Notes: a model not told the origin generated them from the sequence alone. Shown: positions 18,115 to 28,463, numbered from the stretch's first letter. The stretch: 64,000 nucleotides of DNA from Dyadobacter frigoris (GCF_005280585.1 NZ_SZVO01000003.1:434001-498000), one strand, 5' to 3'. Made by a program: numbers and translations.

Positions 18115-19032
18115 TTACCCCAAAGGATACTTCAAAGTCTCCACAATGTATTTCTTATTAATTTCGGCACAAACCAAAGGAGATTTCTCAGGATCAGGTA
18201 CGCCGTCAAGTTCAATCACAGCCCAACCTTTAAACTTGATTTTATCAAGGGATTCAAATACAGCCGGAATATTTACGCGCCCCTGCCCCAGTTCCACAAA
18301 TTTGTATCCGCTTTTACTTTCTACCGGTTTGGTATCTTTCAAATGCAGAGAATGAATGATGTTTTTGTATTTGATCACCGCATCCTGGGGCTCTCCACCA
18401 CCCTGTTTGTAATGTGCTATGTCCAGAAGTAATTTGATATAGCGCGGATCCATGGCCTGCACAATCACATCCACTTCTTCCGGTGTTTCGCCGAGCTGGT
18501 TCATATGATTATGATAAACGGCCTGAACACCCATATCTGCCGTTTGCTTTCCGACTTCATTCATTACCTGAGCCAGTTTTTTCAATTCTTCTATTGAAGG
18601 AGCACGATCTTTCGGGCGCAAACTGTTGGTTAACTGTAAAGCGTTACCACCCAATGCCTTTACAAAACTCGCATGTGCGACATGCGTGTCAATTGTACTT
18701 TGCAGTTTGGCCGGATCAATTTCCACATTCCCGCTTGAAAACATACACAAAGTCAGATTGTGCCTGGCAAGTGAATCCTTTAATTCAGAAACTCTTGTCC
18801 GGTACGGAGCAAAAGTATTAGCCCTCAACTGGATTCCTCTAAATCCAAGCCCGGATAGATCGGTTATGGCCTGTTCATCTTTCCCGCCCCAGGTTATAGC
18901 GGAATATCCGATTTTCACATCCCCCTTTTTTACAAGTATTTCTGCCCAGGCGGATGAAGTTAACAGCGCTGCACTCGCCATCACCATGTTTCTTAGAAAT
19001 AATCTTCGGTCAATGGATTCAATATTTTTCAT
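18115..19032 (-). CDS. Exported sugar phosphate isomerase/epimerase-like TIM barrel protein
   Basis: The 305-residue protein starts with a twin-arginine-like leader (DRRLFLRNMVMASAALL). It then shows the AP-endonuclease-2 / xylose-isomerase-like TIM barrel with metal-site segments AVYHNHMNQLGETPEE, KLLLDIAHYKQGG, HSLHLKD and AVIELDG. Such proteins isomerise or epimerise sugars, and some act as 3-keto-glycoside lyases or C-glycoside cleaving enzymes. An exported form acts on free sugars or glycosides in the periplasm and not on sugar phosphates, so the family name should not be taken literally. It is the last gene after SusC and SusD, separated from SusD by 165 bp with a hairpin, and ends at a strong terminator. 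Confidence 0.85.
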   Translation of the reverse strand: MKNIESIDRRLFLRNMVMASAALLTSSAWAEILVKKGDVKIGYSAITWGGKDEQAITDLSGLGFRGIQLRANTFAPYRTRVSELKDSLARHNLTLCMFSSGNVEIDPAKLQSTIDTHVAHASFVKALGGNALQLTNSLRPKDRAPSIEELKKLAQVMNEVGKQTADMGVQAVYHNHMNQLGETPEEVDVIVQAMDPRYIKLLLDIAHYKQGGGEPQDAVIKYKNIIHSLHLKDTKPVESKSGYKFVELGQGRVNIPAVFESLDKIKFKGWAVIELDGVPDPEKSPLVCAEINKKYIVETLKYPLG

Positions 19033-19090
19033 TATAATATTTTTGGTTTTGGTTTATGACTTGTCCTGTAATATCAAGACGACTATAACG

Positions 19091-19122
19091 AGGAAAAGCC
19101 CCCATAAGCGGGAGCTTTTCCT
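19091..19122 (-). terminator. Intercistronic hairpin after SusD
   Basis: A 13-bp stem with one mismatch (19091-19103 with 19110-19122) lies between SusD and the isomerase. No T-run follows on the minus strand, so it may be a processing or stabilising hairpin and not a full terminator. Confidence 0.5.
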
Positions 19123-19197
19123 TACTAGTTTGAAAATAGAATATCCAAATACTGATACTCTAAAATTCCATTTATTATTTACAATTAAGCACTTTGA

Positions 19198-20898
19198 TCA
19201 ATACCCTGGATTTTGTGGAAACACCGAAGCACCATCCGTTCCTTTATCACTTCTGTCAATTTGTGTCTGAGGGATCGGACGAAGATTATTGGTTTCTTTG
19301 ATATTAACCGCTGCCTCGGGGTTGAATTTTTTTACACGGTCCACAAGATTTCCCCAACGTTTCAAATCCAGCCAACGTGTTTGTTCACCAAGTAATTCAC
19401 GTCCGCGTTCTTCCATAAGGAAATCCATAGTTGCATCAGCAGCAGTAATTTCCATGGCAGATTCTTTTCCTGAGAACGCGGCACGGCGACGAACCATGTT
19501 TATTGAAGTCACAGCATCAGCAGTTTTCCCAAGTTTTATTTGTGCCTCAGCCAGCATTAAATAAGTATCGGCCAAACGGAAAGCCAGATAATCACGGCTA
19601 CCAGCTTCATATGTTTTGTCAGGACGAAGCGGATCCATAAATTTCACAAGCGTCGGGAAAAGGGAAAGGCTGTACAGACTTGGTACTAAAACCTGGTAAG
19701 GCTTCGCAGCCCGCTGCGCCAAAGTCCATTCCACACCTGGTACAAATATTGTTGTATCACCCGCTTTGAACGTTACTGATTTTTTGGAATTGTCAAATAC
19801 ATTAGTGAAAGTTCCACCCGTTGTATTACACAACCATGTATCTCTAAACGTTTTCTTGTAGCGTGAGTCATTTACACGATCTTTGAAAACAGTTTCCAAA
19901 GCATAAGTTGTCGGTTTCAAGCGTTTGAAGGGACGATCGTACTGAATATCCCTTTGCATACCTGCCTGTACATCATACTGCATACCAAAAAGCAAGTGAA
20001 GATTATTACCGTTACCATTTGTAGTTGGATCGGAAATATTGGTAAGCGGATCAGAAGTATACTGTACCGCAAAAATAACTTCATCGTTAATTTCACCGGC
20101 TCCCTGAACAAAAACGCTTGCAAAATCCGGCAACAATTTAAAACCGTAATTAGAAATTACATTCTGTGCATAAGTTGCTGCTTTGGCATAATCATCCGCT
20201 GCTTTCACAGTAGAAGTGGCCTTGGCAAGGTAAACTTTTGCAAGCAAATGTTCAGCGGCAGCTTTTGTAGCACGACCGTAATCCGAAGATTTAGCTTTGT
20301 TTTCCAAACCTGGCAACGATTCCTCAAGATCCTTGATAATGGCTGCGTACATTTCAGCCTCCGATGCACGTTTTGTTGTCTTTGTCGGCAAAATTGTCTC
20401 AGTCAGACGCAAATCTACACCACCAAATTGCTGAAAGAGAATAAAGTAATAATGCGCTCTTAAGAACTTCATTTCTGCTACTCTTTGGGTTTTTATTGCG
20501 TCAGAAACACCTGGTACTGCGGCTGCACGTTCAATCACAGCATTACAAGTGTTAATTCCCTTATAAAGCTCTTCCCAAACCTCCTGAATGATACTTACTG
20601 TACCAATTAGCTGAGAATCATAAAAGTGAAAGCCTTTAAAACTTCCATCAGCACCGGCAGAGTATAAATCTGTACCATACTCCGTCATGGAAAGGCCTCT
20701 TTCCGTACCATAGAAATTTCGTAGCGACGAATACGCAGAATTAACTGCTGAATTAAAACCTGCCGTAGTGGCAAGATAATCATCACTAATGCTTGAAATT
20801 ACTTTTTCTTCAAGTAAATCCTTACAAGACTGTCCAACCAGAAGCAAAGCCACAATGCCAAGTGCTCTGAATGATTTGGTCAAATATTTATGTTTCAT
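19198..20898 (-). CDS. SusD/RagB family outer-membrane nutrient-binding lipoprotein
   Basis: The 566-residue protein has a lipoprotein signal with lipobox LLVGQSC (Cys about residue 25), so it is anchored in the outer membrane and surface exposed. The SusD tetratricopeptide-like pattern is visible, for example AEMKFLRAHYYFILFQQFGGV and ADTYLMLAEAQIKLG, and the C-terminal segment FLMEERGRELLGEQTRWLDLKRWG is a strong SusD/RagB hallmark. It caps the SusC barrel and binds incoming glycans or other nutrients. It follows SusC by 89 bp and is surely cotranscribed. The ligand cannot be read from sequence; the neighbours suggest a glycoside. Confidence 0.95.
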   Translation of the reverse strand: MKHKYLTKSFRALGIVALLLVGQSCKDLLEEKVISSISDDYLATTAGFNSAVNSAYSSLRNFYGTERGLSMTEYGTDLYSAGADGSFKGFHFYDSQLIGTVSIIQEVWEELYKGINTCNAVIERAAAVPGVSDAIKTQRVAEMKFLRAHYYFILFQQFGGVDLRLTETILPTKTTKRASEAEMYAAIIKDLEESLPGLENKAKSSDYGRATKAAAEHLLAKVYLAKATSTVKAADDYAKAATYAQNVISNYGFKLLPDFASVFVQGAGEINDEVIFAVQYTSDPLTNISDPTTNGNGNNLHLLFGMQYDVQAGMQRDIQYDRPFKRLKPTTYALETVFKDRVNDSRYKKTFRDTWLCNTTGGTFTNVFDNSKKSVTFKAGDTTIFVPGVEWTLAQRAAKPYQVLVPSLYSLSLFPTLVKFMDPLRPDKTYEAGSRDYLAFRLADTYLMLAEAQIKLGKTADAVTSINMVRRRAAFSGKESAMEITAADATMDFLMEERGRELLGEQTRWLDLKRWGNLVDRVKKFNPEAAVNIKETNNLRPIPQTQIDRSDKGTDGASVFPQNPGY

Positions 20899-20987
20899 TT
20901 TTTTAATTTTAAAATTGTTAATAACTGGCTATTTTTCAATCTTAATCTCAGCCGGCGTATTTTATATTTATCCGGCTGATAGCCTAA

Positions 20988-23900
20988 TTAGAATTTAATA
21001 TTCAAACCGAACGTCATAACCCGTGTTGCAGGTGTAACATCACTGTTAACATTTCCATCAGAAGATTCAGGATCTATACCATTGTATTTCGAACGGTATT
21101 TCGAGAAAATAAATGGCTGCTGAATGCTTGAAAACAGGCGAAGAGATTCAAGTCCAAGTTTCTGAACCAATTTATTAGAGAATGTATAACCAAAATTGAT
21201 ATTACGAACTTTCACGAATGAGCCATCAAAATAAATAAATGACGTGTTGTAAACCGGGAATTCCTGATTAAAGTTTGGTCTTGGAAATTCATTGGTAGGG
21301 TTGTTCGGTGTCCAGTAATCAACCTTGATCTGGTTGTAACGGCCTTGCAATGTAAGGTTGTTCTGGTGGAACTTACTAAGAATTTTCTGACCTACACGAG
21401 CAAAGATGAAGAATGACAGGTCAAATCCTTTGTAGCTGAATCTGTTTGTAATACCGCCCTGGAAGGATGGAATATCAGATCCAAGAATTACACGGTCATC
21501 AGCCGTGATTTTTCCATCCTTGTTGGTATCCTGAAGTTTAACCTGCCCAACAGTGAAGCCTTGCGCTTTGGCTGCATCTTCTTCACCCAACTGCCATATT
21601 CCTATTTTTTTGTAATCGTAGAACGAATTTAGCGGCTTTCCGATGAACCATTTGTTACCCGTATCATCTACTTTACCATTGTAAAGAGAAAGAATTGCTT
21701 CTTTATTTTTGTAGAACACAAAATCGGTACTCCATTTGAATCCACCTTTCGAGTTGATATTAACCGTTGAAACACCTATTTCTATACCACGGTTACGTGT
21801 TTCACCAACATTACGCGTAACGGCATTAAATCCGATAGATGTTGGAAGCTGATCAGAAAGAAGCAAATCCGTTGTGTTAGTCTGATATAATTCGATAGAT
21901 CCTGAAACGCGGTTTCCAAAGAAGCTATAATCGATACCAATGTTTTTGGTTGCAGATGATTCCCATTTCAAATCAGGATTCCCGATAGAATTCGGTCGGT
22001 AGCCATAAGCAGCTGTGCTTCCCCATGCATAAGCTGTACGCTTCACCAATCCCTGAGTCTGATAAGGAGATACCCCCTGGTTACCTGTTTTACCATAACT
22101 GGCACGTACTTTCAATTGATCGATCCATTTGATATTTTTAAGGAATTCCTCATTGTACATATTCCACGCAACAGCGACCCCAGGGAAATTACCATATTTT
22201 GTATTTTCACCAAAACGGCTTGATCCGTCACGACGGGCAGTAACCGTTACCAGATATTTGTCATTATAATCGTAATTCAAACGAACCATGTAAGAGTTAA
22301 GCGTCCACTGAATTAAGTTACTACCTACGCCCAGTACAGTACTTGCATTCCCTGCATTGTAGAATTGCTGCCCTTCAACCGGCACACCCTGTACGGAAAT
22401 ATTATTGTATTCAAAATTGTCGCGCTGAATAGACTGCAAAGCGGTTACGTTGAAATTATGAACCGTTCCAAATGTTTTGGCATACGTAAGGATGTTTTCA
22501 ATCGTGTAATTAAAACCATACTGGTTGTTGTTAGAAGCCGTTGGATTACCACCTTTTATATCATTGGTTTGCGCTCCGATAAAACGTCCTGCGCGCTGAA
22601 TACTAAAATCAGGGCCAAAGTTTGCACGGTATTTCAAACCCGGAAGTATCTGAACCTCAGCATAGATACTGTTAAGGAAACGATATTTTTTAGTCTGATC
22701 AATTTGTGCCCCTTTAACAAGTTCTGCCATCGGGTTAGTCAAAAGCGCATCAGTTGTCTGGGAAAAAATAAGTTTCCCATTATCGTCATAAGCACGTGCC
22801 AATGGATTTTGTGCCAGAGTAGAACCATATGGATTTCTATTGGCTCCATTACGTACGCTGTACATGGTATAAGAAGAAATACCTACTTTAACACGTTTAT
22901 TGATATTATGATCAAGATTTACGCGAACTGACGTACGCGTGTAATCAAGACCAGGAATAATTCCTTTGTCTTTGAAAAAACCTCCTGAAATATAAAACTG
23001 GGTTTTCTCATTACCACCCTGAACACCCAAAGAATGATTTTGCTGAAAACCAGTTCCAACCATCATCTTCTGATAATCCGTTGTTCGGTTATTAGCAATA
23101 CCATCAAGTTCAATTGCTTCGAATAATTTAGAATCCGCATAAGTATTGGTTGTTCCTGTTGGCACCGCTACTCCGTTTTCATCTTTATAAGTACCTGTTG
23201 TTCTGCGGGATTCACGTTTTAGTTCTGCGTATTCTGCCCCGTTTAACAAATGCACTTTGTCTAATGCATTGGTTGTACCTACGTAAGTGTCGTAACTTAC
23301 AGTAGTTTTTCCTTTTGGCGCACCTCTTTTTGTAGTTACAAGTACTACACCATTGGCTCCCCGGGCACCATAAATCGCTGTCGCCGTTGCGTCTTTCAGG
23401 ATTTCCATGGATGCAACATCATTCGGATTCAAATCTTCATAACCGCCCGTTACAAAATCAAATGGACGCGTTGCAAGCAATTCATTCCGATCACCTGAAA
23501 GTGGAATTCCATCAACAACATATAAAGGGTTATTTCCAGCATTAAAGGAACGACGACCTCGGATAAGAATCTTTGGTACAGTTCCCGGCTTACTTCCCGA
23601 TTGTGCTACGTCGACCCCGGCAACACGGCCTTGCAAAGCCTGTCCAAGGTTAGTGATAGGCATTTCGTTGATCATTTTGGAACTTACAGAAGAAATTGCG
23701 CCAGTCAGCTGACTTTTCTTTTGTGTACCATAACCAACCACCACAACTTCACTCAAATTTTTCATATCACTTGCAAGCACAATGTTGATCGTACTTTTAG
23801 TGCCAACAGGTACTTCCTGTGATACAAAGCCAACGGATGAAAATACCAATACGGCTGAATTGTCCGGTACATCAATTTTAAATTTACCATCAGCATCTGT

Positions 23901-24125
23901 ATTTGTCCCCACTCTGCTTCCTTTTAACACTACAGATACTCCCGGAACCGGTGTATTATCTTCTACGGATAATACCTGTCCTGATATCGTTTTGTCAATT
24001 GCTGTTTCTTTTGGAGAAGTTCCTGAATTCAATGAAGAGCCATGGGCTGAAAGGCTCAGGCTCATTACACTCACCACGGCACAACCGAATAAGTATTGCC
24101 TAATGCACGTAAAGTTTTTTTTCAT
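20988..24125 (-). CDS. SusC/RagA family TonB-dependent outer-membrane transporter
   Basis: ATG at 24125 is preferred over an upstream ATG at 24167 because it begins a typical signal peptide (MKKNFTCIRQYLFG...). The 1045-residue protein has an N-terminal carboxypeptidase-regulatory-like domain (about residues 45-125, GQVLSVEDNTPVPGVSVVLKG), then a TonB-box-like stretch (LSEVVVVGYGTQKK), the plug (RGRRSFNAGNNPLYVVDGIP) and a 22-strand barrel ending in Phe. It has no STN domain, so it is not expected to signal through a FecR protein. It imports the ligand captured by SusD using TonB energy. The first gene of the SusC-SusD-isomerase unit. Confidence 0.96.
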   Translation of the reverse strand: MKKNFTCIRQYLFGCAVVSVMSLSLSAHGSSLNSGTSPKETAIDKTISGQVLSVEDNTPVPGVSVVLKGSRVGTNTDADGKFKIDVPDNSAVLVFSSVGFVSQEVPVGTKSTINIVLASDMKNLSEVVVVGYGTQKKSQLTGAISSVSSKMINEMPITNLGQALQGRVAGVDVAQSGSKPGTVPKILIRGRRSFNAGNNPLYVVDGIPLSGDRNELLATRPFDFVTGGYEDLNPNDVASMEILKDATATAIYGARGANGVVLVTTKRGAPKGKTTVSYDTYVGTTNALDKVHLLNGAEYAELKRESRRTTGTYKDENGVAVPTGTTNTYADSKLFEAIELDGIANNRTTDYQKMMVGTGFQQNHSLGVQGGNEKTQFYISGGFFKDKGIIPGLDYTRTSVRVNLDHNINKRVKVGISSYTMYSVRNGANRNPYGSTLAQNPLARAYDDNGKLIFSQTTDALLTNPMAELVKGAQIDQTKKYRFLNSIYAEVQILPGLKYRANFGPDFSIQRAGRFIGAQTNDIKGGNPTASNNNQYGFNYTIENILTYAKTFGTVHNFNVTALQSIQRDNFEYNNISVQGVPVEGQQFYNAGNASTVLGVGSNLIQWTLNSYMVRLNYDYNDKYLVTVTARRDGSSRFGENTKYGNFPGVAVAWNMYNEEFLKNIKWIDQLKVRASYGKTGNQGVSPYQTQGLVKRTAYAWGSTAAYGYRPNSIGNPDLKWESSATKNIGIDYSFFGNRVSGSIELYQTNTTDLLLSDQLPTSIGFNAVTRNVGETRNRGIEIGVSTVNINSKGGFKWSTDFVFYKNKEAILSLYNGKVDDTGNKWFIGKPLNSFYDYKKIGIWQLGEEDAAKAQGFTVGQVKLQDTNKDGKITADDRVILGSDIPSFQGGITNRFSYKGFDLSFFIFARVGQKILSKFHQNNLTLQGRYNQIKVDYWTPNNPTNEFPRPNFNQEFPVYNTSFIYFDGSFVKVRNINFGYTFSNKLVQKLGLESLRLFSSIQQPFIFSKYRSKYNGIDPESSDGNVNSDVTPATRVMTFGLNIKF

Positions 24126-24988
24126 ACTGTATTGTGACTTTAGAATTAAAAATGTTTTAAAACTCAATGTTGCTGACGAAGAAACTACCTCTTACCCCTA
24201 TAAATGATTTAATTTTTTCATAATATATTTATAAGATCATTACATAGGTTACAGTTTTTTAGAATTATGTCAGGTTTAGTTATTAATTAAGGACGATTAA
24301 CAAAGAAGAAGATTTCAGGGCAGTCCCGAATTGTAGATTTGATTAAAACAGACACCTTGTAAGCGAATGATCAGAAAAAGTTGTTTTTTCAGCATATTGA
24401 GGGACAGGTTAAATATTAATTCTTGATAAACTCTTTCTAAGTTGTTGGACGGACAAGAAATTTCAACTGTCTGATTATTACTGCGCAAGCGACGTATCAC
24501 TTTTGAACAAAACCAATAAATCTAGTTTTTTGCACACAAAGTACAATTCTCAATTCCTGGTTGAGATTATAGAAAGGAGAAGACAATTGAAAAGGAAAGA
24601 TGAATTTTATTTATGCAATCGTTATCGGGAACGTTGCCATTATATGGATCATCGAATATTTTATGGTAAAATACTGACAATCTATGATAAAATATATGAT
24701 ATTACTATTCTATAAAAAGTCAATAAAATTGTACTTTATACATATTTAGTACAAATAATATAGACGAAAATTCTGCGGATAATCCGTAAAAAAACCTGAA
24801 AAAAATCAGTTGGACAGATTTTGAAGGTATTCCTAAATCCAGAAAATAATGAATAAAAAAAGGAATTCAATGTGCTTTAAAAGCGGAGTAATACAGTGTA
24901 AAACAGCACATTTTTGATAAATTTACAGAATGCAGAACCTGGAAAAGCGCTATTTTTTCACAAAACACAGCGCGTAGGAATGACAAGA
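24126..24988. other. 863-bp AT-rich region upstream of SusC
   Basis: No convincing gene is present; short frames here lack family features and start with weak codons. An inverted repeat TTGTACT/AGTACAA (24729-24735 and 24748-24754) with a 12-bp spacer could be an operator. The SusC promoter should lie near 24130-24300 on the minus strand but no clear TAnnTTTG box was found. Confidence 0.4.
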
Positions 24989-25378
24989 TTACCTAATAAA
25001 AATCAGTAAAATAAAACATAAAATACCCAGAAGAGCCATGGAAATCACACCAAGGATCAGGCCGTTTGATTTCAAAATTTCAGGCAAAGGGTCTTGCGGC
25101 GAGTCGCCCGGTTCTCTTTCTTTAATGATTTCAAGAGAAGTCCTTATACGATCCCATAATGAATTAACATCCTGATTAGAAAGCGTTTCCGGCTTCCATT
25201 CTGATGTTATTAAAACAAGTTCACGCGCTCTGTCAATCGTCTCTTTCTTGTTTGGATATTTTACCATCCAATTTTCCCAAAAAGAGCGTATAGGCGGATC
25301 ATTTGGAAAACGTACCCATCGGATAAAAAGGTTTTCCATCGCTAACTCTTCGGCCGAATACTCCGAATAGGGTTTCAT
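24989..25378 (-). CDS. FecR-like anti-sigma N-terminal domain with membrane anchor, no FecR domain
   Basis: ATG at 25378 gives 129 residues; an upstream in-frame ATG at 25429 would add 17. The N-terminal part (ELAMENLFIRWVRFP...FWENWMVKYPNKKETIDRARELV) matches the cytoplasmic anti-sigma part of FecR-type regulators of Bacteroidota. A single membrane helix follows at about residues 105-128, and the protein ends there. The periplasmic FecR and DUF4974 parts, present in the full FecR at 39443-40462, are missing, and the next 800 bases downstream do not encode them. No sigma factor is adjacent. It may be a stand-alone inhibitor, a regulator of a distant sigma factor, or a remnant. Confidence 0.7.
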   Translation of the reverse strand: MKPYSEYSAEELAMENLFIRWVRFPNDPPIRSFWENWMVKYPNKKETIDRARELVLITSEWKPETLSNQDVNSLWDRIRTSLEIIKEREPGDSPQDPLPEILKSNGLILGVISMALLGILCFILLIFIR

Positions 25379-25814
25379 CAGTTGCTCTTTGAGAGTGTTA
25401 AGGGAATGTTTGTCTGTTTCATGAAACAAAACACTTCCGGCAATTATTTAAAAATTTTACCTGGTGTCAATCTTTACTTGTTGATTATTTAAAAAAGAAG
25501 GTTCATTTGTTTTTATACTCTATTGTAATAAAAACAGATTTACAATTTTACACACCTGTCGCGCATAACTTATTAACGTGACCTTAATATTACATCTGGT
25601 TAGTGTCCAATAAAGTTTACATTAGTCAAAAATAAAATCCGGATTAATCTTATTACCTGTATTTCAAACCGGCAAAATAAAGTGACAAAAATAAAATAGT
25701 CAATTAGCTCAAATGCCTAAGTTGGTAATTAATAACCCGGTCGTAATTACAAAATTGCATTTTTCACTAACTTTACGGACATTTTCACAGAGATTTAGTA
25801 CCAAATTACATACA
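25379..25814. other. Divergent region between the FecR-like gene and alaS
   Basis: About 436 AT-rich bases contain promoters for both genes in principle. TAACTTTA at 25768-25775 is near the -7 consensus before alaS, but no -33 element sits at the right distance. I see no RNA gene. Confidence 0.35.
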
Positions 25815-28463
25815 ATGACTTCGCATCAGATACGCCAGTCTTTTCTGGATTTTTTCCGTAGTAAAGATCACCTTATAGTTCCTTCGGCTCCTTTGGTAGC
25901 TAAGAATGACCCCACCCTGATGTTCAATAACTCAGGAATGGCCCAGTTCAAGGACTTCTTTTTGGGTAATGGCACACCGCCTTCGCGCCGTATAGCGGAC
26001 ACACAAAAATGCCTTCGCGTTTCAGGTAAACATAATGATTTAGAGGATGTTGGGTTTGACACTTACCATCACACTATGTTCGAAATGCTTGGAAATTGGT
26101 CATTTGGAGATTATTTCAAAAAGGAAGCGATTACCTGGGCCTGGGAATTATTGACAGAAGTTTACAAGCTGCCAAAGGAAAGACTTTACGTATCTGTTTT
26201 TGAAGGCGATGCCAAAGACGGCGTGCCGTTTGATCAGGAAGCATGGGATTTGTGGGTGCCAATTGTAGGGGAAGAACGCATTATTCTTGGTAATAAAAAA
26301 GATAATTTCTGGGAGATGGGCGATACCGGCCCATGTGGACCTTGTTCTGAAATCCACATAGATTTACGCCCACAAGCAGATGTGGATTCAATTTCCGGAA
26401 AATCGTTGGTCAACAACGATCATCCTCAGGTGGTGGAAATCTGGAATCTGGTATTTATGCAATTTGAGCGTAAAGCAGATAGTTCTTTAATTCCTTTGCC
26501 TGCTACCCATGTAGATACCGGAATGGGTTTTGAACGTCTTTGTATGGCTGTTCAGGCAAAAATGTCAAATTATGATACGGACGTTTTCCAGAATACCATT
26601 AAGGTTTTGGAAAAATTATCCGGAAAAACATATGGCAGCGACGAGCCTTTCACGGATATCGCCATGCGCGTTATTTCTGATCACATTCGTGCCGTTGCTT
26701 TTGCCATTACGGACGGACAATTGCCTTCCAATGTAAAAGCGGGTTATGTAATTCGTCGGATTTTACGCCGTGCTGTTCGCTACGGATATTCATATTTGGG
26801 TTTTTCCGAACCGTTTTTCCATAAGTTGATACCTGTTCTTTCCGAGCAGTTCAAGGATGTTTTCCCTGAACTTACTTCACAGGAGGAATTTGTTACAAGG
26901 GTGATTCTGGAAGAAGAAAAAAGCTTTCTGCGCACGCTTGAATCAGGACTTAAACGCCTTGATATCATTATGACTGCGTTAAAAGAAAAAGAAACGAATG
27001 TAATAGCTGGCGATGAAGTTTTTGAACTAAGCGACACTTTCGGATTTCCGGTAGATTTGACTGCGCTGATTGCAAGGGAAAAAAGTTTCATTATTGATGA
27101 AATTGGTTTCCAGGATGCATTGGCAGCTCAAAAAGCAAGATCGCGCCAGGATGCAGCCAAAGAAGCGACCGACTGGATTGAACTTCGAGAATCAGATGGT
27201 GTTGAGTTTTTGGGTTATGATTTTGAAGAAACGCATAGTCATATAGTAAAATACCGTAAGGTAAAAACCAAAACCGGCGACGAGTACCACATCGTTCTGG
27301 ACCGCACTCCTTTTTATGCTGAAATGGGTGGACAGGTGGGAGATACCGGAACGCTTCATTTCAACGTCCATGGCGAATCCAGGGTTGTCAATATTATAGA
27401 TACTAAAAAGGAAAACGATCTTTTTGTTCATATTTCAAAAGATAAGAACCTGGACGAAGCTTTGCAAAATGCTGGTATCGTTGTCGCCCATATTAACGAA
27501 GAACGTCGCAATAAAATAAAGGCAAACCACTCGGCAACGCACTTGATGTTATCATCCATGCGTGAAGTATTGGGTACACATATCGGACAAAAAGGTTCAT
27601 ATCTGAACGACGAATTATTACGTTTTGACTTCTCGCATTTTTCAAAAGTTACCGATGAGGAACTGAAAAAAATTGAAGATCGTGTTAATGAAAAAATCCG
27701 CGAGAATATTCCATTAAAAGTAATGACCAATGTGCCAATCCAGGAAGCAATTGCTATGGGTGCAACGGCAACTTTTGGAGAAAAATATGGTGATTTTGTA
27801 AGAGTGATCATCTTTGATCCTGAGTTCTCTTTTGAACTTTGCGGGGGAACGCACATTCCTTCGACCGGTGAAATTGGTGTTTTCAAATTTATTTCCGAAG
27901 GTTCTGTTTCTGCCGGTGTACGTCGTGTAGAAGCCGTGACAGGTGAAAAAGCTTTGGAAATAATGCGTCAGCAGGAAGAGACACTTGTGCAATTGAAAGA
28001 TCTGTTGAAAGGTCCGAAAGATATTGTAAAGGCTGTTGAAAATTTACTTGAAGAGCGAACTCAATTGCAAAAACGCATTGAAGCATTGGAAAACGAAAAA
28101 ATCCAGAGCTTAAAACTGCATTTACTGGATAAGGTTAAAAGTTACCAAAGTTTCAATCTGATTATTGAAAAAGTAAACGTACCAAGTGCTGATTCATTGA
28201 AACAACTTTCTTACGAACTTCGTGAGCAGGTGGAAAACCTTATCGCTGTTTTTGGTACCGAAGTAGCTGGAAAACCTCAGATTTCCGTTTTTATTGCCGA
28301 AAATGTTGTTCAAAGTTCAGGCTTAAATGCTGGTAATATTGTGAAGGATCTTGCCAGGGAAATCCGGGGAGGCGGAGGGGGGCAACCTTTCTTCGCAACA
28401 GCGGGTGGTTCGGATGCGAGCGGTCTTGATAATGCACTTGAAAAAGCCAAAGGATTATTTTGA
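25815..28463 (+). CDS. alaS: Alanyl-tRNA synthetase
   Basis: ATG at 25815 is chosen because it aligns with the normal AlaRS N-terminus (MTSHQIRQSFLDFFRSKDHLIV); an open extension from 25713 is not conserved in type. The 882-residue length is standard. Class II aminoacylation motifs are seen in the first 240 residues (NSGMAQFKDFFLG, ADTQKCLRVSGKHNDLEDVG, TGMGFERL). The editing domain carries the zinc sites HSATH and CGGTH, and the C-Ala domain ends with GGGGGQPFFATAGG. It charges tRNA-Ala and clears mis-acylated Ser and Gly in the cytoplasm. Single-gene unit closed by a terminator. Confidence 0.98.
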   Translation: MTSHQIRQSFLDFFRSKDHLIVPSAPLVAKNDPTLMFNNSGMAQFKDFFLGNGTPPSRRIADTQKCLRVSGKHNDLEDVGFDTYHHTMFEMLGNWSFGDYFKKEAITWAWELLTEVYKLPKERLYVSVFEGDAKDGVPFDQEAWDLWVPIVGEERIILGNKKDNFWEMGDTGPCGPCSEIHIDLRPQADVDSISGKSLVNNDHPQVVEIWNLVFMQFERKADSSLIPLPATHVDTGMGFERLCMAVQAKMSNYDTDVFQNTIKVLEKLSGKTYGSDEPFTDIAMRVISDHIRAVAFAITDGQLPSNVKAGYVIRRILRRAVRYGYSYLGFSEPFFHKLIPVLSEQFKDVFPELTSQEEFVTRVILEEEKSFLRTLESGLKRLDIIMTALKEKETNVIAGDEVFELSDTFGFPVDLTALIAREKSFIIDEIGFQDALAAQKARSRQDAAKEATDWIELRESDGVEFLGYDFEETHSHIVKYRKVKTKTGDEYHIVLDRTPFYAEMGGQVGDTGTLHFNVHGESRVVNIIDTKKENDLFVHISKDKNLDEALQNAGIVVAHINEERRNKIKANHSATHLMLSSMREVLGTHIGQKGSYLNDELLRFDFSHFSKVTDEELKKIEDRVNEKIRENIPLKVMTNVPIQEAIAMGATATFGEKYGDFVRVIIFDPEFSFELCGGTHIPSTGEIGVFKFISEGSVSAGVRRVEAVTGEKALEIMRQQEETLVQLKDLLKGPKDIVKAVENLLEERTQLQKRIEALENEKIQSLKLHLLDKVKSYQSFNLIIEKVNVPSADSLKQLSYELREQVENLIAVFGTEVAGKPQISVFIAENVVQSSGLNAGNIVKDLAREIRGGGGGQPFFATAGGSDASGLDNALEKAKGLF

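Noticed and set aside
24315..24715. Two short frames of about 60-70 codons upstream of the first SusC
   Set aside because: They lie on opposite strands in AT-rich sequence, have unusual composition, and one starts with TTG; no family features.
25713..25814. N-terminal extension of alaS
   Set aside because: AlaRS starts at the MTSHQIRQSF segment; the extra 34 residues have no match in the family.
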